Part shown: positions 45,494 to 57,825 of the stretch, in pieces
Layout of the letters: every line of letters starts with the position of its first letter
Numbering within the stretch: position 1 is the stretch's first letter
Source: Ampelomyces quisqualis
Lineage: Eukaryota; Ascomycota; Dothideomycetes; Pleosporales; Phaeosphaeriaceae
Assembly (NCBI GenBank): GCA_018398575.1
Contig: JAGTXZ010000003.1
Span: 2,790,001 to 2,854,000 of the forward strand
Length of the DNA stretch: 64,000 nt
Reading direction: 5' to 3'
Program-made: the position numbers and the translations under genes
Notes under the pieces: model-generated
The model's input: only the letters and a program-made list of their open reading frames with translations
Told to the model about the DNA's origin: nothing
Databases searched by the model: none

Positions 45494-47098
45494 ATGCGTG
45501 GCAGAGTGCGCTCGCTCTGTGTCGTGGTCCTTAGACTCTTCGCCATCACCATCACCGGTCGGCCAACCCGACGCCACGATGAGCCCAAACCCGTCTGCAT
45601 CATCGGAGCAGGCCCGGCTGGGCTTTCGGCGGCTGGACGTCTCGAACACAAGGGTATCAAGGCCATCATCTTCGACAGCCAGGAGGAGGTTGGAGGGAAG
45701 TGCCAGGCTTGGTACGACAATGAGTACGTGTTCCACAGCAGATCGTTGGTAGCGCGGCTGACCACCACCTTAGCGGAATCTTCCACCCCTTAGGCGCGGC
45801 CTTCCTGTCCAATGGCTCCTATCCTGAGACTCTCAAAATCCTCAACCACACCAATGTTTCCATCGAGTCGTTTGCTTTGGCTGGCGCACGCGAGATGTTC
45901 AAGTACAATTACACCAGTGGCCTGATTGAGATCAACCCCTTGCCGGCGCCGCAGTTTTTGGCTGCAGTATCCGCTGAGATCCAGCGCTATGTGCAGTTGT
46001 GGAACGAACGCTTCCGCCCCATTAGTACCACAAACTACAGGGTACGACGGCTGTGCTATATTGCGCGAGACCGGCTAGCTAACATGGAACCAGAACGGCG
46101 TCCCAGACGAGTTCACCGTGGCTGGATCAGAGTGGTTTCACAAGAATAACTTCACAGCTCTGCCCCTCTTGCTCGTTAATCCCGTTGCGCTGTACGGATA
46201 TGGGGATATCAACATTGTCCCAGCGGTACGTCACCGGCCCGCCGCCGTAATGCACTTGCAGGGGTCGTGCATGCAGGCGCTGACACGTGATTAGCTGTAC
46301 ATCTTGCAGTACTTTACTCCTGACATCCTCACGGCCTTTGTCGGTCTGCACGATGTCTACTACACCGACTTCCACAAGATTTTCGTCGAGTATGCGAAAA
46401 ACGCGCTTTGCAAGACAGTCATCCGCACCTCTGCCCAAGTGCGCTGCGTCGACCGTTCCGGCCCAAATCCAGTCATCACATACACGCAACCAAGTGGCAA
46501 CTACGTAAACTGGAACAAGCAGGAATGCGCCTCCGTCATCTTCGCCTTTCCTCCGGACGTAGAAAGTCTCGAGCGCGCGGGCGTGGACCTGAGTGAAGAG
46601 GAGTACGACACTTTCCGTAACGTTACGACGCACCAGTACTACTCATCCGCTGTGGAGCTCGAGCTCCCGTTCGGGGTCAGTTATGTCGCAAGCTCGACGT
46701 CGCCTGCCGTCCCACCACCCAACGAGGGTCAGCCCGTCGCTGTTTTGCACCTGAACAAGCAATCAAACGTTTCTGTGGCGTGGTCATGGGGACCCTACGA
46801 GTCCCAATCTGAGGCGACTGCTCGACGTCTACTCGTTGAGAGCATGGCGGATCTGAACAAGGACCCCCGCAACGCCACGGAAAAGTCAGCGCCCTTTTCC
46901 CAAGACAACGTCAAGGCGTTCCGTAAGTGGGACTATTTCCCGCATTTCGGCCCGGACGCGCTTCGCAGCGGGGCTTACGCTAAGCTGAAGGACCTCCAGG
47001 GTTGCAAGAAGAGCTACTGGGCCAGCGGACTCAGCGGCATGGAAATCGTCGAGTGGGCTGTCCGCGGCGGCCAAGACGTAGTCGACACGTACCTGTAG
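45494..47098 (+). CDS. secreted FAD-dependent amine-oxidase-like protein
   Basis: Exons 45494-45723, 45774-46041, 46094-46225 and 46295-47098 give 477 residues. An N-terminal hydrophobic stretch (SLCVVVLRLFAITITG) looks like a signal peptide or anchor. The FAD-binding Rossmann motif is IIGAGPAGLSAAGRLE followed by FDSQEEVGGKC; splicing restores YDNDGIFHPLGA. The C-terminal GLSGMEIVEWAVRGGQDV fits the second FAD-contact region of flavin amine oxidoreductases. Several N-glycosylation sequons (NGS, NHT, NYT, NFT, NVT, NVS, NAT) agree with secretion. The substrate is unknown; related fungal proteins are often annotated only as FAD/NAD(P)-binding. All four exons are in phase, with introns of 50 to 69 bp. 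Confidence 0.82.
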
Positions 47099-47840
47099 GA
47101 GAAGGACGGCCACCCACAACCACCACCTCTGCAGCCTTGGCAAGCGAACATGATCGGAGAGACGAAACGCTTGACCTGGCAGGCCAATCTAGCTTGACGA
47201 CTTTTTCGAGCGCGCGCCACTTTTGCCCGCGCTCATGTTACGACACTTTGGGCATGGCATGGCTTGGTACGAGTTTCCTTTGATGATTCCCCGACTTTGA
47301 TGTCATGATGACAGCACGTCCGACGGGCGACTCACCAACGGTGGAATCGTTACGGATGAGGGACACGACGACCTGCCCTGAACGGGCTGGTGTTAATGCT
47401 AATGCTATTATGCTGTAATGTAATACCATGTCACGGGACGGACGTGGCGACCAAAATATGTACATGGACGTGAATGAATGGGTCCCTGGTCCACTGTCTC
47501 ATTCACCCCGTCCTTGTGCCATGGCACTGTGAAGATGTGTTCATGATGAAAAGAGCTTGGAGTGCCCACACGCGGATTCGAATTCGAATCGGGGAGCCAA
47601 AAAAGGTACTGTCCAATCGCAGTGAGCAGTGCCGTGGGAAAGCCATCATCAGAGGCATTAAATCTTAATATTTCAGAGTTGCCGGCCAAGCAAACAAGCC
47701 AGGCAAAATCTACATGTGGGTACTATGTCCGCCCAGACCGACGCTCCCTTGGTCAGCACCAAACCGATGCTCTTTGTCTAGCCGTGAAATCATCAACGTG
47801 GTCCCTCTACCCCCGCGAACTATGCTACAAACAAGCGCGC
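47099..47840. other. intergenic between convergent genes
   Basis: About 740 bp between the 3' ends of the amine-oxidase-like gene and acl2. It holds no ORF of merit but includes a 16-bp perfect palindrome (see 47575-47590). Confidence 0.5.
47575..47590. repeat. 16-bp perfect palindrome
   Basis: GATTCGAATTCGAATC reads the same on both strands. It lies between two convergent genes, so a promoter role is unlikely. It may be chance. Confidence 0.6.
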
Positions 47841-49677
47841 TTAACCTGAGAATTCCTTGATGTCGGTGGTTTTACCAGGGACCAGTGCCAGAGGCACGAT
47901 ACCTGAGACGTGCATCTCGGGGCCGAAGACGTGCATGTTAAGGCCGAGCTCCTGGCCGACGTTCTTGATGTTCTTGAGACCCTCCTGGTAGTTGGGACCG
48001 GCACGACGGATCCAAATCTGAACGTTGTGCTCAATGAGGAGAGGTGCCACCTCCCTCAGGGCGCGAATGACACCCTTGAAGGTGGATGCCACGTTGGTGA
48101 AGTTGGCAATACCACCACCGATGAACAAGACCTTGCCTTCCTTGTGCTGAGGAGCACGGAGCATGAGGTCGAGGACAGTGCGGGCGTAGTGGAAGGTCTG
48201 CGTCTCGGTGGGAGCACCAGAGTACTCACCGTAGTTGGCGAGCTCGCCGGCGAATCCGGCAGAGGCGATGGCATCGGCGTAGACAACGGAGGCACCACCA
48301 CCAGCAACAAGAGTCCAGACGCGGCCAGTGCTATTGAGAATGGTGAGCTTGAGGGAGGCACCGGTCTTGGCGTCCATCTCAGCGATGTAGGCCTCCTCCT
48401 TGCTCATCTCACGACCGAAGGGAGCAGGGAACTCCATTGGAGGACCGACATCGATGGTAGTCTTGGCATCCTTGACGGGAGCAACAGGTATGCCGAGAGC
48501 ACCTGCGCTGCGAGCGACAGCCCATTTTGCACCGCACTCGAACTCAGCCGTCTGGTCGAGCTTGGCAGCGAGGTCGAGGAAGTGAACGTCGGCCGAGGTG
48601 GCATCAGCGTTGGGAATGACGACGAGAGGGTTGATCTCGAGGTAGCTGCACAGGGTGTTGGCATTCGCATCGAGGTTAAGCATGGTGGGATGGGACTCAC
48701 GTGAACTGGCAGTCAACGTAGACGGCGTATAACCGCGAGATGAAGTCGACGAGCACGTTGTGGACACCCTGAGGAACCTTCTTCAGGAGCGTGGCAGCGA
48801 TCTCTTCGTTCGAGGGGTAGTCCTTGAGGTCGACAGGAATGAGAATCTTCTCGGCCTTCTCGTCGACATCACCGACATCGACACCACCCTCGTGGGTAAA
48901 GAGGATCCAATCACCCTAGGCGGGGGCGTTAGCGGTTGCTCGGGTCGTGATTGGCCCGGTCGCCGAGGCACGTGTGACAAGAGCCGCAACACCACAGCGC
49001 AGCGATCCGGCACGGCGCGAGTAGCGCAACACACAGCAGGGAAGTGTGGCGACTTGGCATGTGAAAGTGGACGTGCGTATGGCAGAAACGTGTGTGCTCT
49101 GCAGAAGTGGGTCGGCGTGTTTTCCCTTGGTCCGGCCGGGCTGGCAACAAAACGGAGCAGGCGCCCGTGTAGTCTGGGGCCAACCCGACACTTGCACGCT
49201 TGGCCCATGGATGAGAAAAAGAAGGACTGAACGTACCTCTCGCACCGAATTGATGTTGATGTAGTACTCGGTGTCTTGGGAGTGGGGGACGAAGGGCTCG
49301 ACCAAGAACTGCCTCAGGACGCCGTCGACCGTCTCGACCTTTTGCGGCTTGCCAGCCCTCTCGGCGATCCACTCCTTGGCCTCGGCCCACGGCTTGTTCA
49401 GCGCGAGGAGACCGCTCTTGCCTCGCCGCTTGATGAGCTGATCCGGCTTTGCGACGAATTTGGCGCCGGGCGTCAACAGCCATGGGTATGTGGCCTCGGC
49501 GGCGTCGAGGATGCCCCGCACATCGGCGTCGGCGGGGAAGTGCAGCGACGCCAGCTTGGGAGGGGGGTTGTGTGTGGCCGAGGCGGGGAGCGGGGTGGGC
49601 TTGATGACGGGCGCGCGGGTGAGGTGGTAGTTGAGGATGGCCTTGCCGTCGGCCTCGAGGATGGATTTGGCAGACAT
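47841..49677 (-). CDS. acl2: ATP-citrate lyase subunit 2 (ATP-grasp/CoA-ligase half)
   Basis: Exons 49237-49677, 48701-48915 and 47841-48645 give 486 residues; the first intron is unusually long here (321 bp). Segments AKPDQLIKRRGKSGLLALNK (ATP-grasp), DTEYYININSVREGDWILFTHEGG across the splice, YLEINPLVVIPN, YGEYSGAPTETQTFHYA and FIGGGIANFTNVASTFKG are all characteristic. Together with the acl1 product it cleaves cytosolic citrate with CoA and ATP to acetyl-CoA and oxaloacetate, supplying lipid, sterol and polyketide synthesis and histone acetylation. Pezizomycotina keep this enzyme as two subunits from divergent neighbouring genes, exactly as seen. Confidence 0.97.
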
Positions 49678-50576
49678 TGTGGGGAGGCGGCAGACTGGGG
49701 CTGGTGAGTGTGCAAGAGGGAGGGCGGGGAGGGGCAGCGGATGGCCGAGACGTACGTATATGTGGTGGAGGGGAATTGCTGGCGCGGAATGTGTGGGCAG
49801 ATGGCTCCTGGCCTGGAGGCGGTGTCGTTTTTTCAGTCGGGTTGAGGGTGCACAGGCAAACAGGGTCCGGGATGCATGCTAAAAACTCGGCGCCCCTCTG
49901 GCCAACCACCAGCAGGACCCGCGCCCGCTACGGCGGCCGACAGCAGTCCACTGTCAGACACACACACACACGCCGAAGAGCTGGACGCCGACGGGACTCA
50001 GTCACTCAGCAGCCTCTCTCTCCCCGGGCGCGGTGCTCCGTATCTGCTCGGCCCATACTCGGCCCATACAGAGGACAGCGGACTCGGCAGAGCGCGTGCA
50101 AGACACACGGCTCTCCTCTCACCGCCCGCCCGGCCCTGCCTAGCGGGGTGCTCGGCCTCTCCCCAACAACGCAAGAGCAGGGACTCGGGTGCTCAACACG
50201 GCCAGATGCCAGAAGACAGGTCGCCAGCATTCTTCTCTTCGCAACCCTCGCCGCTTTCATCGTAGCCCGGCATTGCATCCATAAGGTGAGTCGCCCTCGT
50301 CCGTCGTGCGCCGCCGTCCGCGCGCAGACCCATCCCGCCTGCCGCGACCCCGCGAGCCCTAGTCCCAGCGCCCGCCTCAGCTTTTTTTCTCGGAGCCCGT
50401 CTTCCTCCTCACGTCAGCCAGCGACACCTCCCCCCCCCCGCCGCCCCGTTGTTCCGTACGGCTTCCCTCTGCGCCACGCCGACGTCCACTGACACCTGCC
50501 TCGCGCATATAGACTCTAGACACTTTTGCTCGACGCTCTCCCCCGCACTCCTGCCATTGACGCTCCCACGGCCACG
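49678..50576. promoter_or_regulatory. bidirectional acl2/acl1 promoter region
   Basis: These 899 bp separate the two divergent start codons of ATP-citrate lyase. The region is GC-rich with strong strand bias: a (CA)n tract near 49957-49971, a run of C near 50428-50439, and Cys/Pro-like pyrimidine tracts before acl1. It shows no clear TATA box. Long ORFs across it (for example 49677-50492, plus) reflect GC content and not genes. Coordinate expression of both subunits is expected from the arrangement. Confidence 0.6.
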
Positions 50577-52721
50577 ATGCCTTCCGCCGACCAACAAGCC
50601 ACGGCCGCCGACGGCCTCTCTGCCAACGACAACATCCGCCGCTTTGCCGCGCCCTCGCGCCCCATGAGCCCGCCCGCCGCACACACGCTCTTCCATCCCA
50701 AGACGCGATGCTTCGTCTAGTAAGAGCCCGCACCCGCCAAGAATCGTGCCGCAAGCCGCTCTAACAGCCTGTCTACAGCGGACTGCAGCCCCGTGCTGTG
50801 CAGGGCATGCTCGACTTCGACTTCATCTGCAAGCGCAAGCAGCCCTCGGTCGCCGGCATCATCTACACATTCGGCGGCCAGTTCGTGAGCAAAATGTGCG
50901 TGCCAAGCTGCCGCTGCAGGCCCTCGACGACCACGGCTAACAAGCACATGCAGGTACTGGGGAACCAGCGAGACCCTGCTGCCCGTCTACCAGTCGGTCG
51001 ACAAGGCCATTGCCAAGCACACCGATGTCGACACGGTCGTCAACTTCGCCTCGTCGCGCTCCGTGTTCCAGTCCACCATGGAGCTGCTCGAGTACCCCCA
51101 GATCAAGTCCATTGCCATCATCGCCGAGGGTGTACCCGAGCGAGTACGTCCATGTTCGCCTTGACCTGTGAACCAGTGCTGACTCGAGTAGCGTGCCCGT
51201 GAAATCCTCCACGTCGCCCAAAAGAAGGGTGTCACCATCATCGGCCCCGCTACCGTCGGTGGCATCAAGCCTGGTGCCTTCAAGATTGGCAACACGGGTG
51301 GCATGATGGACAACATCGTTGCCTCGAAGCTGTACCGCCCCGGATCCGTCTCCTACGTCTCCAAGTCTGGAGGCATGTCCAACGAGCTGAACAACATCAT
51401 TGCCAACACTACCGATGGTGTGCTCGAGGGCGTCGCCATTGGTGGTGACAGGTACCCCGGTACCACCTTCATCGACCACGTCCTGCGATACCAGGCCGAC
51501 CCCGACTGCAAGGTCATTGTGCTGCTCGGTGAGGTCGGTGGTGTCGAGGAATACCGTGTCATCGAGGCCGTCAAGTCTGGCCAAGTCAACAAGCCCATTG
51601 TTGCCTGGGCTATCGGTACCGTTGCCGGTATGCTCAAGACGGAGGTCCAGTTCGGCCACGCTGGCTCGTTCGCCAACTCTCAGCTCGAGACCGCCGTCAC
51701 CAAGAACAAGTCCATGAGGGAAGCCGGCATCTACGTCCCAGAGACGTTCGAGGAGATGCCCGGCACGCTCGCCCAAGTCTACCAGAAGCTCGTCCAGGAC
51801 GGCACCATCAAGCCCAAGGCGGAGCCCATTGTTCCCAAGATCCCCATTGACTACTCGTGGGCGCAGGAGCTCGGTCTCATCCGTAAGCCTGCTGCCTTCA
51901 TCTCCACCATTTCCGACGATCGTGGCCAAGAGCTGTTGTACGCTGGTATGCCCATCTCGGACGTCTTCAAGGAGGAGATTGGTATCGGTGGTGTCATGTC
52001 TCTTTTGTGGTTCCGTCGTCGCCTGCCCAACTACGCCAGCCGTTTCCTCGAGATGGTGCTCATGTTGACTGCCGACCACGGTCCTGCCGTGTCTGGTGCG
52101 ATGAACACGATTATCACCACCCGTGCGGGCAAGGATCTCATCAGTGCCTTGGTCTCTGGTCTCCTGACCATTGGCTCGCGTTTCGGTGGTGCCCTCGACG
52201 GTGCTGCTGAGGAGTTCAGCAAAGCTTTCGACAAGGGTCTCAGCCCCCGTGACTTCGTCGATACTATGCGCAAGGAGAACAAGCTCATTCCCGGTATTGG
52301 TCACAGGATCAAGTCCCGCAACAACCCCGATCTTCGTGTCGAACTCGTCAAGGAGTACGTCAAGAAGCACTTCCCCAGCCACAAGCTGCTCGACTATGCC
52401 CTTGCTGTCGAGTCTGTAACCACGTCCAAGAAGGACAACTTGATCCTCAACGTTGACGGCTGCATTGCTGTCTGCTTCGTCGACCTCGTGCGCAACAGCG
52501 GTTCCTTCACGCAAGAGGAGGCCGAGGACTACCTGAAGATGGGTGTCCTCAACGGTCTCTTTGTGCTCGGCCGATCGATTGGTCTCATTGCGCATTTCCT
52601 CGACCAGAAGAGGTTGCGCACTGGTCTTTACAGGCATCCTTGGGACGATATCACCTACCTCCTGCCTTCTCTGCAGGGGGGTGCTCCGGGTGCGGAAGGT
52701 CGTGTCGAGGTTACCTTGTAG
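50577..52721 (+). CDS. acl1: ATP-citrate lyase subunit 1 (citrate-synthase-like half)
   Basis: Exons 50577-50719, 50779-50895, 50954-51143 and 51192-52721 encode 659 residues. The succinyl-CoA-synthetase-alpha-like half carries GVTIIGPATVGGIKPGAF, SKSGGMSNELNN and the phospho-His segment FGHAGSF. The citrate-synthase-like half carries LTADHGPAVSGAMNTI, GLSPRDFVDTMR and IPGIGHRIKSRNNPDLR. With acl2 it forms the cytosolic ATP-citrate lyase. The introns all fall in the first 600 bp. The reverse strand of exon 4 is open for 614 codons, a shadow of strong codon bias. Confidence 0.98.
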
Positions 52722-53486
52722 ATTGGGAATTGAATCAAGGCAACGGGAAAGAGATATCCGGTTCTGGGCATCTAGAGACATGACCTGACCAGGCGTTTTG
52801 AGCGTGGTAGATTAGACAAAGTCCTTGCACGAAATGGTGGTGCCATTGTAGCAACAGACGCTTTCGCTGCGAGCGTGAGATATATATTGTAATGTTACCG
52901 AGTACATGAACAAGCATCCACCTGCCTTGGCTCTTGGTGACGGCATGGCGTTTACCAAGGAGGAACTGGTTCCTGTGTAGTCGAGTAGACTTTGTACAGG
53001 AAAGCTGCAAGTCGCTGAGCCTGACACTGACGCGTACACATGCTCTCCAAGTCCTTGGCTACCAGGTACTTGCTACTCCGCAACGTGTTCTAGATGCCGA
53101 TGGCTACAGATGGACGGTTCCTGGACATGGTTACGATATCGGGGTGCCCCGTCTTTCTTCGCTCAGGAACATACGTGCACGCGTAGACTATACGGATATG
53201 CTTAGCATACTTCATCGTTAGGCGGGCTGCAGCTACCCCGCGTGTCTGCCAGGGCAAGGCATGCTCCCTGCTAAACCTCTTCGATGCTTGCAGATCAGCC
53301 CATTCAGACGCCTAGAGCTTTGCGCCCAAGCATAGCTGCATGCGACCGGATGCGGTACCGATAACTTAAGTACTGCTGTGCGCCCGGCGGGAGCGTCGGC
53401 ACAGCCTTACTGCTGGCCCTCCTCCGCCAGCTGTCTCGTATGCTGTACCTGTGTCGCTGAACATCCAGACTCATACGACCAGTGTC
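52722..53486. other. intergenic, no gene
   Basis: About 765 bp with the acl1 3' UTR and the promoter of the next gene. No ORF of merit. Confidence 0.6.
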
Positions 53487-55285
53487 ATGCTCAAAATCGC
53501 TCTTTCAACCCTGGCTTCGGCCTGGCTTGTCAGTGCGCAAGAGGTGGACAATGACCTGTACCATCCACACGCTGCTTTCGCATTCGTTCGAAGCGGCGAG
53601 CGCACACCCACTCTTCAAGATGGCCCTCCTGTTCTTACCGCGCTAGGCGCACAGCAAATGTTCACGCTCGGACAGAACCTAAGGACGAGATACATCTCTG
53701 GAAATGCGCCGGCCGGACTAGGTGTTCAACGCATCGCGGGAATGTCAGAGGATGGTCTGGACAACAATCAGATCATGGTTCAGACGTCTGATCAGCAGCA
53801 TCTGATTTCGTCTGCTCAGGCATTTATGCAAGGGCTTTATCCTCCGCGCAACATTGCGAACAGTAACGGCACGCGAGGTTCAGCGGGAGGTCTGCTCTCC
53901 AACGGCAGCGCCATTGACTATCCGCTAGGCGGTTATCAGTATGCGAATGTTTTGTCTTCAGGTCAGCTCGATCCAAAGTCCATCTATGTCGCGGGGTCAC
54001 GGAATTGCCCAACGGCGCAACGGGGTGCCATGATGTATTACACGACGAACAAGTTTCAGAAAACGAGGGCTGCCAACCAAGCTTTCTACACCAGTTTGAA
54101 CGTGGATTGGTTCGAGGGAAATCTGAACGAGAGCACATTGTGGGTAGAACATTTGCTTGGGCCAATTCCCTTAATCTATGAGATACTGACCTGTTCCAAA
54201 GGGACTACATCAATGCGGTGGGTATCTATGACTACCTCCAATACCAGTATGCCCACAATAGCAACGTCCATCGTGCTTTGGCAAACGATTCAGCCTTCAC
54301 TGGCGTATACGACAAAGTCCGGACGCTTGCAGACGAGCAGGCCTGGTACTTCCATGGCAACACCTCGGCTTCCTCAACCGATGCAGACAATCAGGCAATC
54401 CCCGGCAAGACACTTGCAGCTAGCATTCTCGGTTCTTTCCAGAAAGTTGTCGCCGACAGAATGAGCCCCGGCAACCCGACCGACATGTCCTATCCACTTA
54501 CATTCTTCTTCGGCGAACAAGAACCGATGGTGTCACTCGTCAGCCTGATGATGGTCGATTACATGGACAACTACTTCCGATCCATACCTAGATACGGATC
54601 CGCGATGATATTCGAGCTCTTCAGCCGAGGCGCAAATAGCACGTTTCCCTCCACCACCGATGCTCTCTGGGTCCGCTTCCACTTCCACAACGGCACAGAC
54701 TTCGACAATGACCATCTCACCGCGTTCCCCATCTTCGGCAACGGACCCAGCCGAACAGACATGTCGTGGAAAGACTTCCAAGACCTGATGAGCAGGATCA
54801 TGATGTCGAGTATCGCAGAGTGGTGCAACGCATGTAACAGCGCAAGCCTCTTCTGCCACGGCGTCGACGGCTCTGCGTCTTCTCTCACCAGCCCATCCGC
54901 GCACAAAAGCCACTCTCCCATCTCCCCCGCCGTCGGAGGCGTCATAGGCGCAACCCTCACTCTCGCCGTCGCCGGCCTGATCTTTGCACTCGCCATGCTC
55001 CTCGGCGGCCTGCGCTTCCACCGCGTTCAGCCACACACAAAATCCCAACTCGGCGGCTTCAAGGGCTCGGCGAAACTCGCGTCCGATCCTGATCTGAGTC
55101 TCGCGAAGAATGCCGCGCTGCCGGCGGGCATTAGCTTTGTGCCGGAGAGTAAGAGGGGACGTGAGAGGGTGGGGAGTTGGGAGTTGAGGCAGAAGGAGCT
55201 TGGGGGTGCGAGGGAGGGGAGGGAGAGTATGGATGGGATTGATGCGGTTGCTGCGAAGCCTGTTCAGCCTGAGGAGCTGGTTTGA
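53487..55285 (+). CDS. membrane-anchored histidine-phosphatase-fold protein, catalytic residues missing
   Basis: Exons 53487-54139 and 54202-55285 give 578 residues; the donor GTGGGT restores ESTLDYINAVGIYDYL. A signal peptide (MLKIALSTLASAWLVSAQ) starts the protein, and the body follows the clade-2 histidine (acid) phosphatase plan. Where active enzymes have RHGxRxP this protein reads FVRSGERTP, so the nucleophilic His is Ser. The C-terminal HD pair of the family is replaced in FFFGEQEPMVSL. A Ser-rich stalk and one transmembrane helix (about residues 445-470: VGGVIGATLTLAVAGLIFALAM) lead to a basic cytoplasmic tail of about 100 residues. It is probably a surface pseudo-enzyme; a receptor-like or scaffolding role is inference. 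Confidence 0.85.
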
Positions 55286-57825
55286 AGGTGTGTAGATGAG
55301 TGGACTACAACTCACTTGGTTACATGGAATCAAGTCTCGGAATGTGGCTGAGGTTGCGACCACGGTGCTTTTATTGTCACACAATCTTGATACCCCCCGG
55401 TCATTTCGCTTTTGGAAAATATACATCCATGATGATGATGATGATGATGATCACTCGCTTGTAAATTAGTACACAAACCACACGACCCGAACGCAGCTTC
55501 TTCTATCCACACTCATTTCATGAAACTCTGATGCCCAACCTGCTCAAATCAATCCTCATCATACACACTCCACACAACCGCATATGTAGCTACACATGTC
55601 TAGTCCTTCCACCACTTTCTCTGCTATCTTCCGTTGCTACACTCCCTTTCACCCTCCACATCACCAAGGATGCGTGGTCCAAATGGTCATGACACTCCCA
55701 CTATACGACCTACTGCAGAGCCGTTCCGAAATGCACTCCGTGGCGATACCTAGGCTTGCAAGAATGAGGCAAGGGTTGAGGCAGGAGTTTGTGACCATCG
55801 ATCACTGGCTTGTAACCAGTCTGCCCAATATGACAGCACCGAGCAGCACAGTCAAGCATCATCTCAAAGACACTGTCACGTCTGTCATGCGTCCTGCCAA
55901 CCGTAAGCTTCGGGGCACTTCCGAATAGCGGTCTTGAATAAGGCTCCAAGGATACCAATTGTCAAAAAGACAGGAGAAGCGTCGCACATATCCGACTGTG
56001 TAAATTCGTTAAGACGAGCTACACCTAAAACGATTCGAATGACATGAGTGATGTGCAAGGGATGTCGTTGCAGTACATTGCCAGGACCGTGCCTCGTGTC
56101 TGCAGCCACCAATGTAACGACTAGGTCTCTTTGACAAACTCTAACATTGACGAAGCAGGTATTATCTAGCCCGCGAGCCGTATTTCCTTCTCTTGTTTGT
56201 TTTCCCCTCGTTTTGCACTCACCACAGTGAGTCTAGTTCCAAGCACCAATCCAGCGCACAAACAACAACAAGCCAACATCAATCGCAGCAGCTCACAACG
56301 TACTCCTAGATGTACTCGGCCTACACGAGTCTGGATTCGATCATCACAGCCTACTACTTTCCAACTACCACTGAACATTGTACGCTCACCGCCAAATCTA
56401 CTCCCATTCTAGTTCTCGCGGCTCCTACCTGCAAGTGCTTGGAGTAAACAACTTCTCGCAGACAACAGACCACTCGACACAAACGAACCGCCAACGCCGG
56501 TAAATGCGGTAGTTCTAAACGTCGCAACCAACAGCCCAGGCGCAAACATCGTCTTCACTGAACTCTCGGGCAGGAAAACTTGAGAAGCAACTATGATTAT
56601 CCCGAGCCTCAGCCTGGGCAATCCAGTTACAGGGATATTCCAATCTTACCATTCGGGGTGGCGACTACTCCACCCCCTTCGCGACCTTCACTATCAGCAG
56701 CCACAAGCGCAGCGACGAATCTCGCCTCAGTGACAACTACCGGAACCAGCACAACAACGAATGGCCGAGACGCATGGAACCCAGGAAGCAGAAAATCCGC
56801 CCAAATGAAGCGGTGCAGCAATGGCTTGCATATATATAGGTGTTGGTATTTGGCGTCATGTTTTCGTCATGTCCATACCCAAGCAGAGAGCGAAAGGACC
56901 ACCAAGCCCAAGCAGAATTGTTGTCTAAGAAAGAAAGCGCCTGATCAAGTATACGTACTCGTATCCTCACGCCATGATATCGAACCCAACACCTCACACC
57001 ATCCAGGCTATCCGGGGCCTCCTCGAATACAGCCTGCTAGCTGAACATGTCTTGGTCGGGAGCACGCACGTCTAAGTTATTGCAAGTGCGCGCGAGCTGA
57101 GGGTGGACACGGGCATTGCCGAGCTAACGCTACCTACCTCCGCGTACCTACCGGTAGTCCCTTGGAAGTCTCGCCGACGCTAAACATGGACGTTGTAGTC
57201 GTCGATGCGTCGCCGCACGTCCAAGCACAAAGGGAGCGCGAATTGGAGTGGTTGGAAATGGACAAAGCGGAGCTACGCCGGCGACGCGAAGGGCTTTTTC
57301 AGCAGGCTGAGGGGCATCGTTTGATGGGTTGAGGTCGGAGAGTGTAGGGTCTATGTTCGGAGACTCGATTGCAATGGTTGCTGGTATGGTGTCAATAGCA
57401 GTCAGACAGTTTGGCTATAAGTGGTTATGCCTGCGAAATCGAGTGGCTTATGCTGTAACGTGTTGAACATTCTTTTCGCAAGTCTAAGTCTCAGGGGGGG
57501 TCGTGTTAGCTTTTGGAGCGCAGGAACATTCGTTATGTGTGGAAGGCTGCGATTGGCGCGGGGATGCAATTAGGGCAAGAGAGGAGCGAGAAGACTGGTC
57601 AAGGAGTTCGAAGCTAAGCAGCTGGAGGAAGTCAAGGGCGATGTGTTTGTTTCGTCGTCGTGGTGACAAGTAAGAAAGAGGTAATGGGTGGGGGGTGGTC
57701 TTACCTTCACTTGATTAGCGCTATGAGAGTGGGCGTTTGTGTCTAATTTTACTGTGCGAATATCGATCAACGACTTCTTTCTGTCTTACCACCTTGCTGA
57801 TACTCGTAAGCAACACTCATCAAAC
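55286..57825. other. intergenic 2.5 kb, no supportable gene
   Basis: Contains a trinucleotide repeat (55429-55451) and several open frames. A frame near 56310-56430 starts MYSAYTSLDSIITAYYFPTT and one at 56580-57044 is Ser/Thr-rich, but I could not join them by splice sites into one protein. A decayed gene or a small secreted-protein gene here cannot be excluded. Confidence 0.45.
55429..55451. repeat. (ATG)n microsatellite
   Basis: About seven and a half ATG units directly downstream of the pseudo-phosphatase gene. Confidence 0.85.

Noticed and set aside
49677..50492. 271-codon plus-strand ORF in the acl promoter
   Set aside because: Low-complexity Arg/Pro/Ser translation from GC-rich promoter DNA without any motif.
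50937..52781. 614-codon minus-strand ORF opposite acl1
   Set aside because: It lies entirely opposite a certain, highly codon-biased gene; such antisense frames are a by-product of codon bias.
55596..55928. 110-codon plus-strand ORF after the pseudo-phosphatase gene
   Set aside because: No recognisable features; probably 3' flanking sequence.
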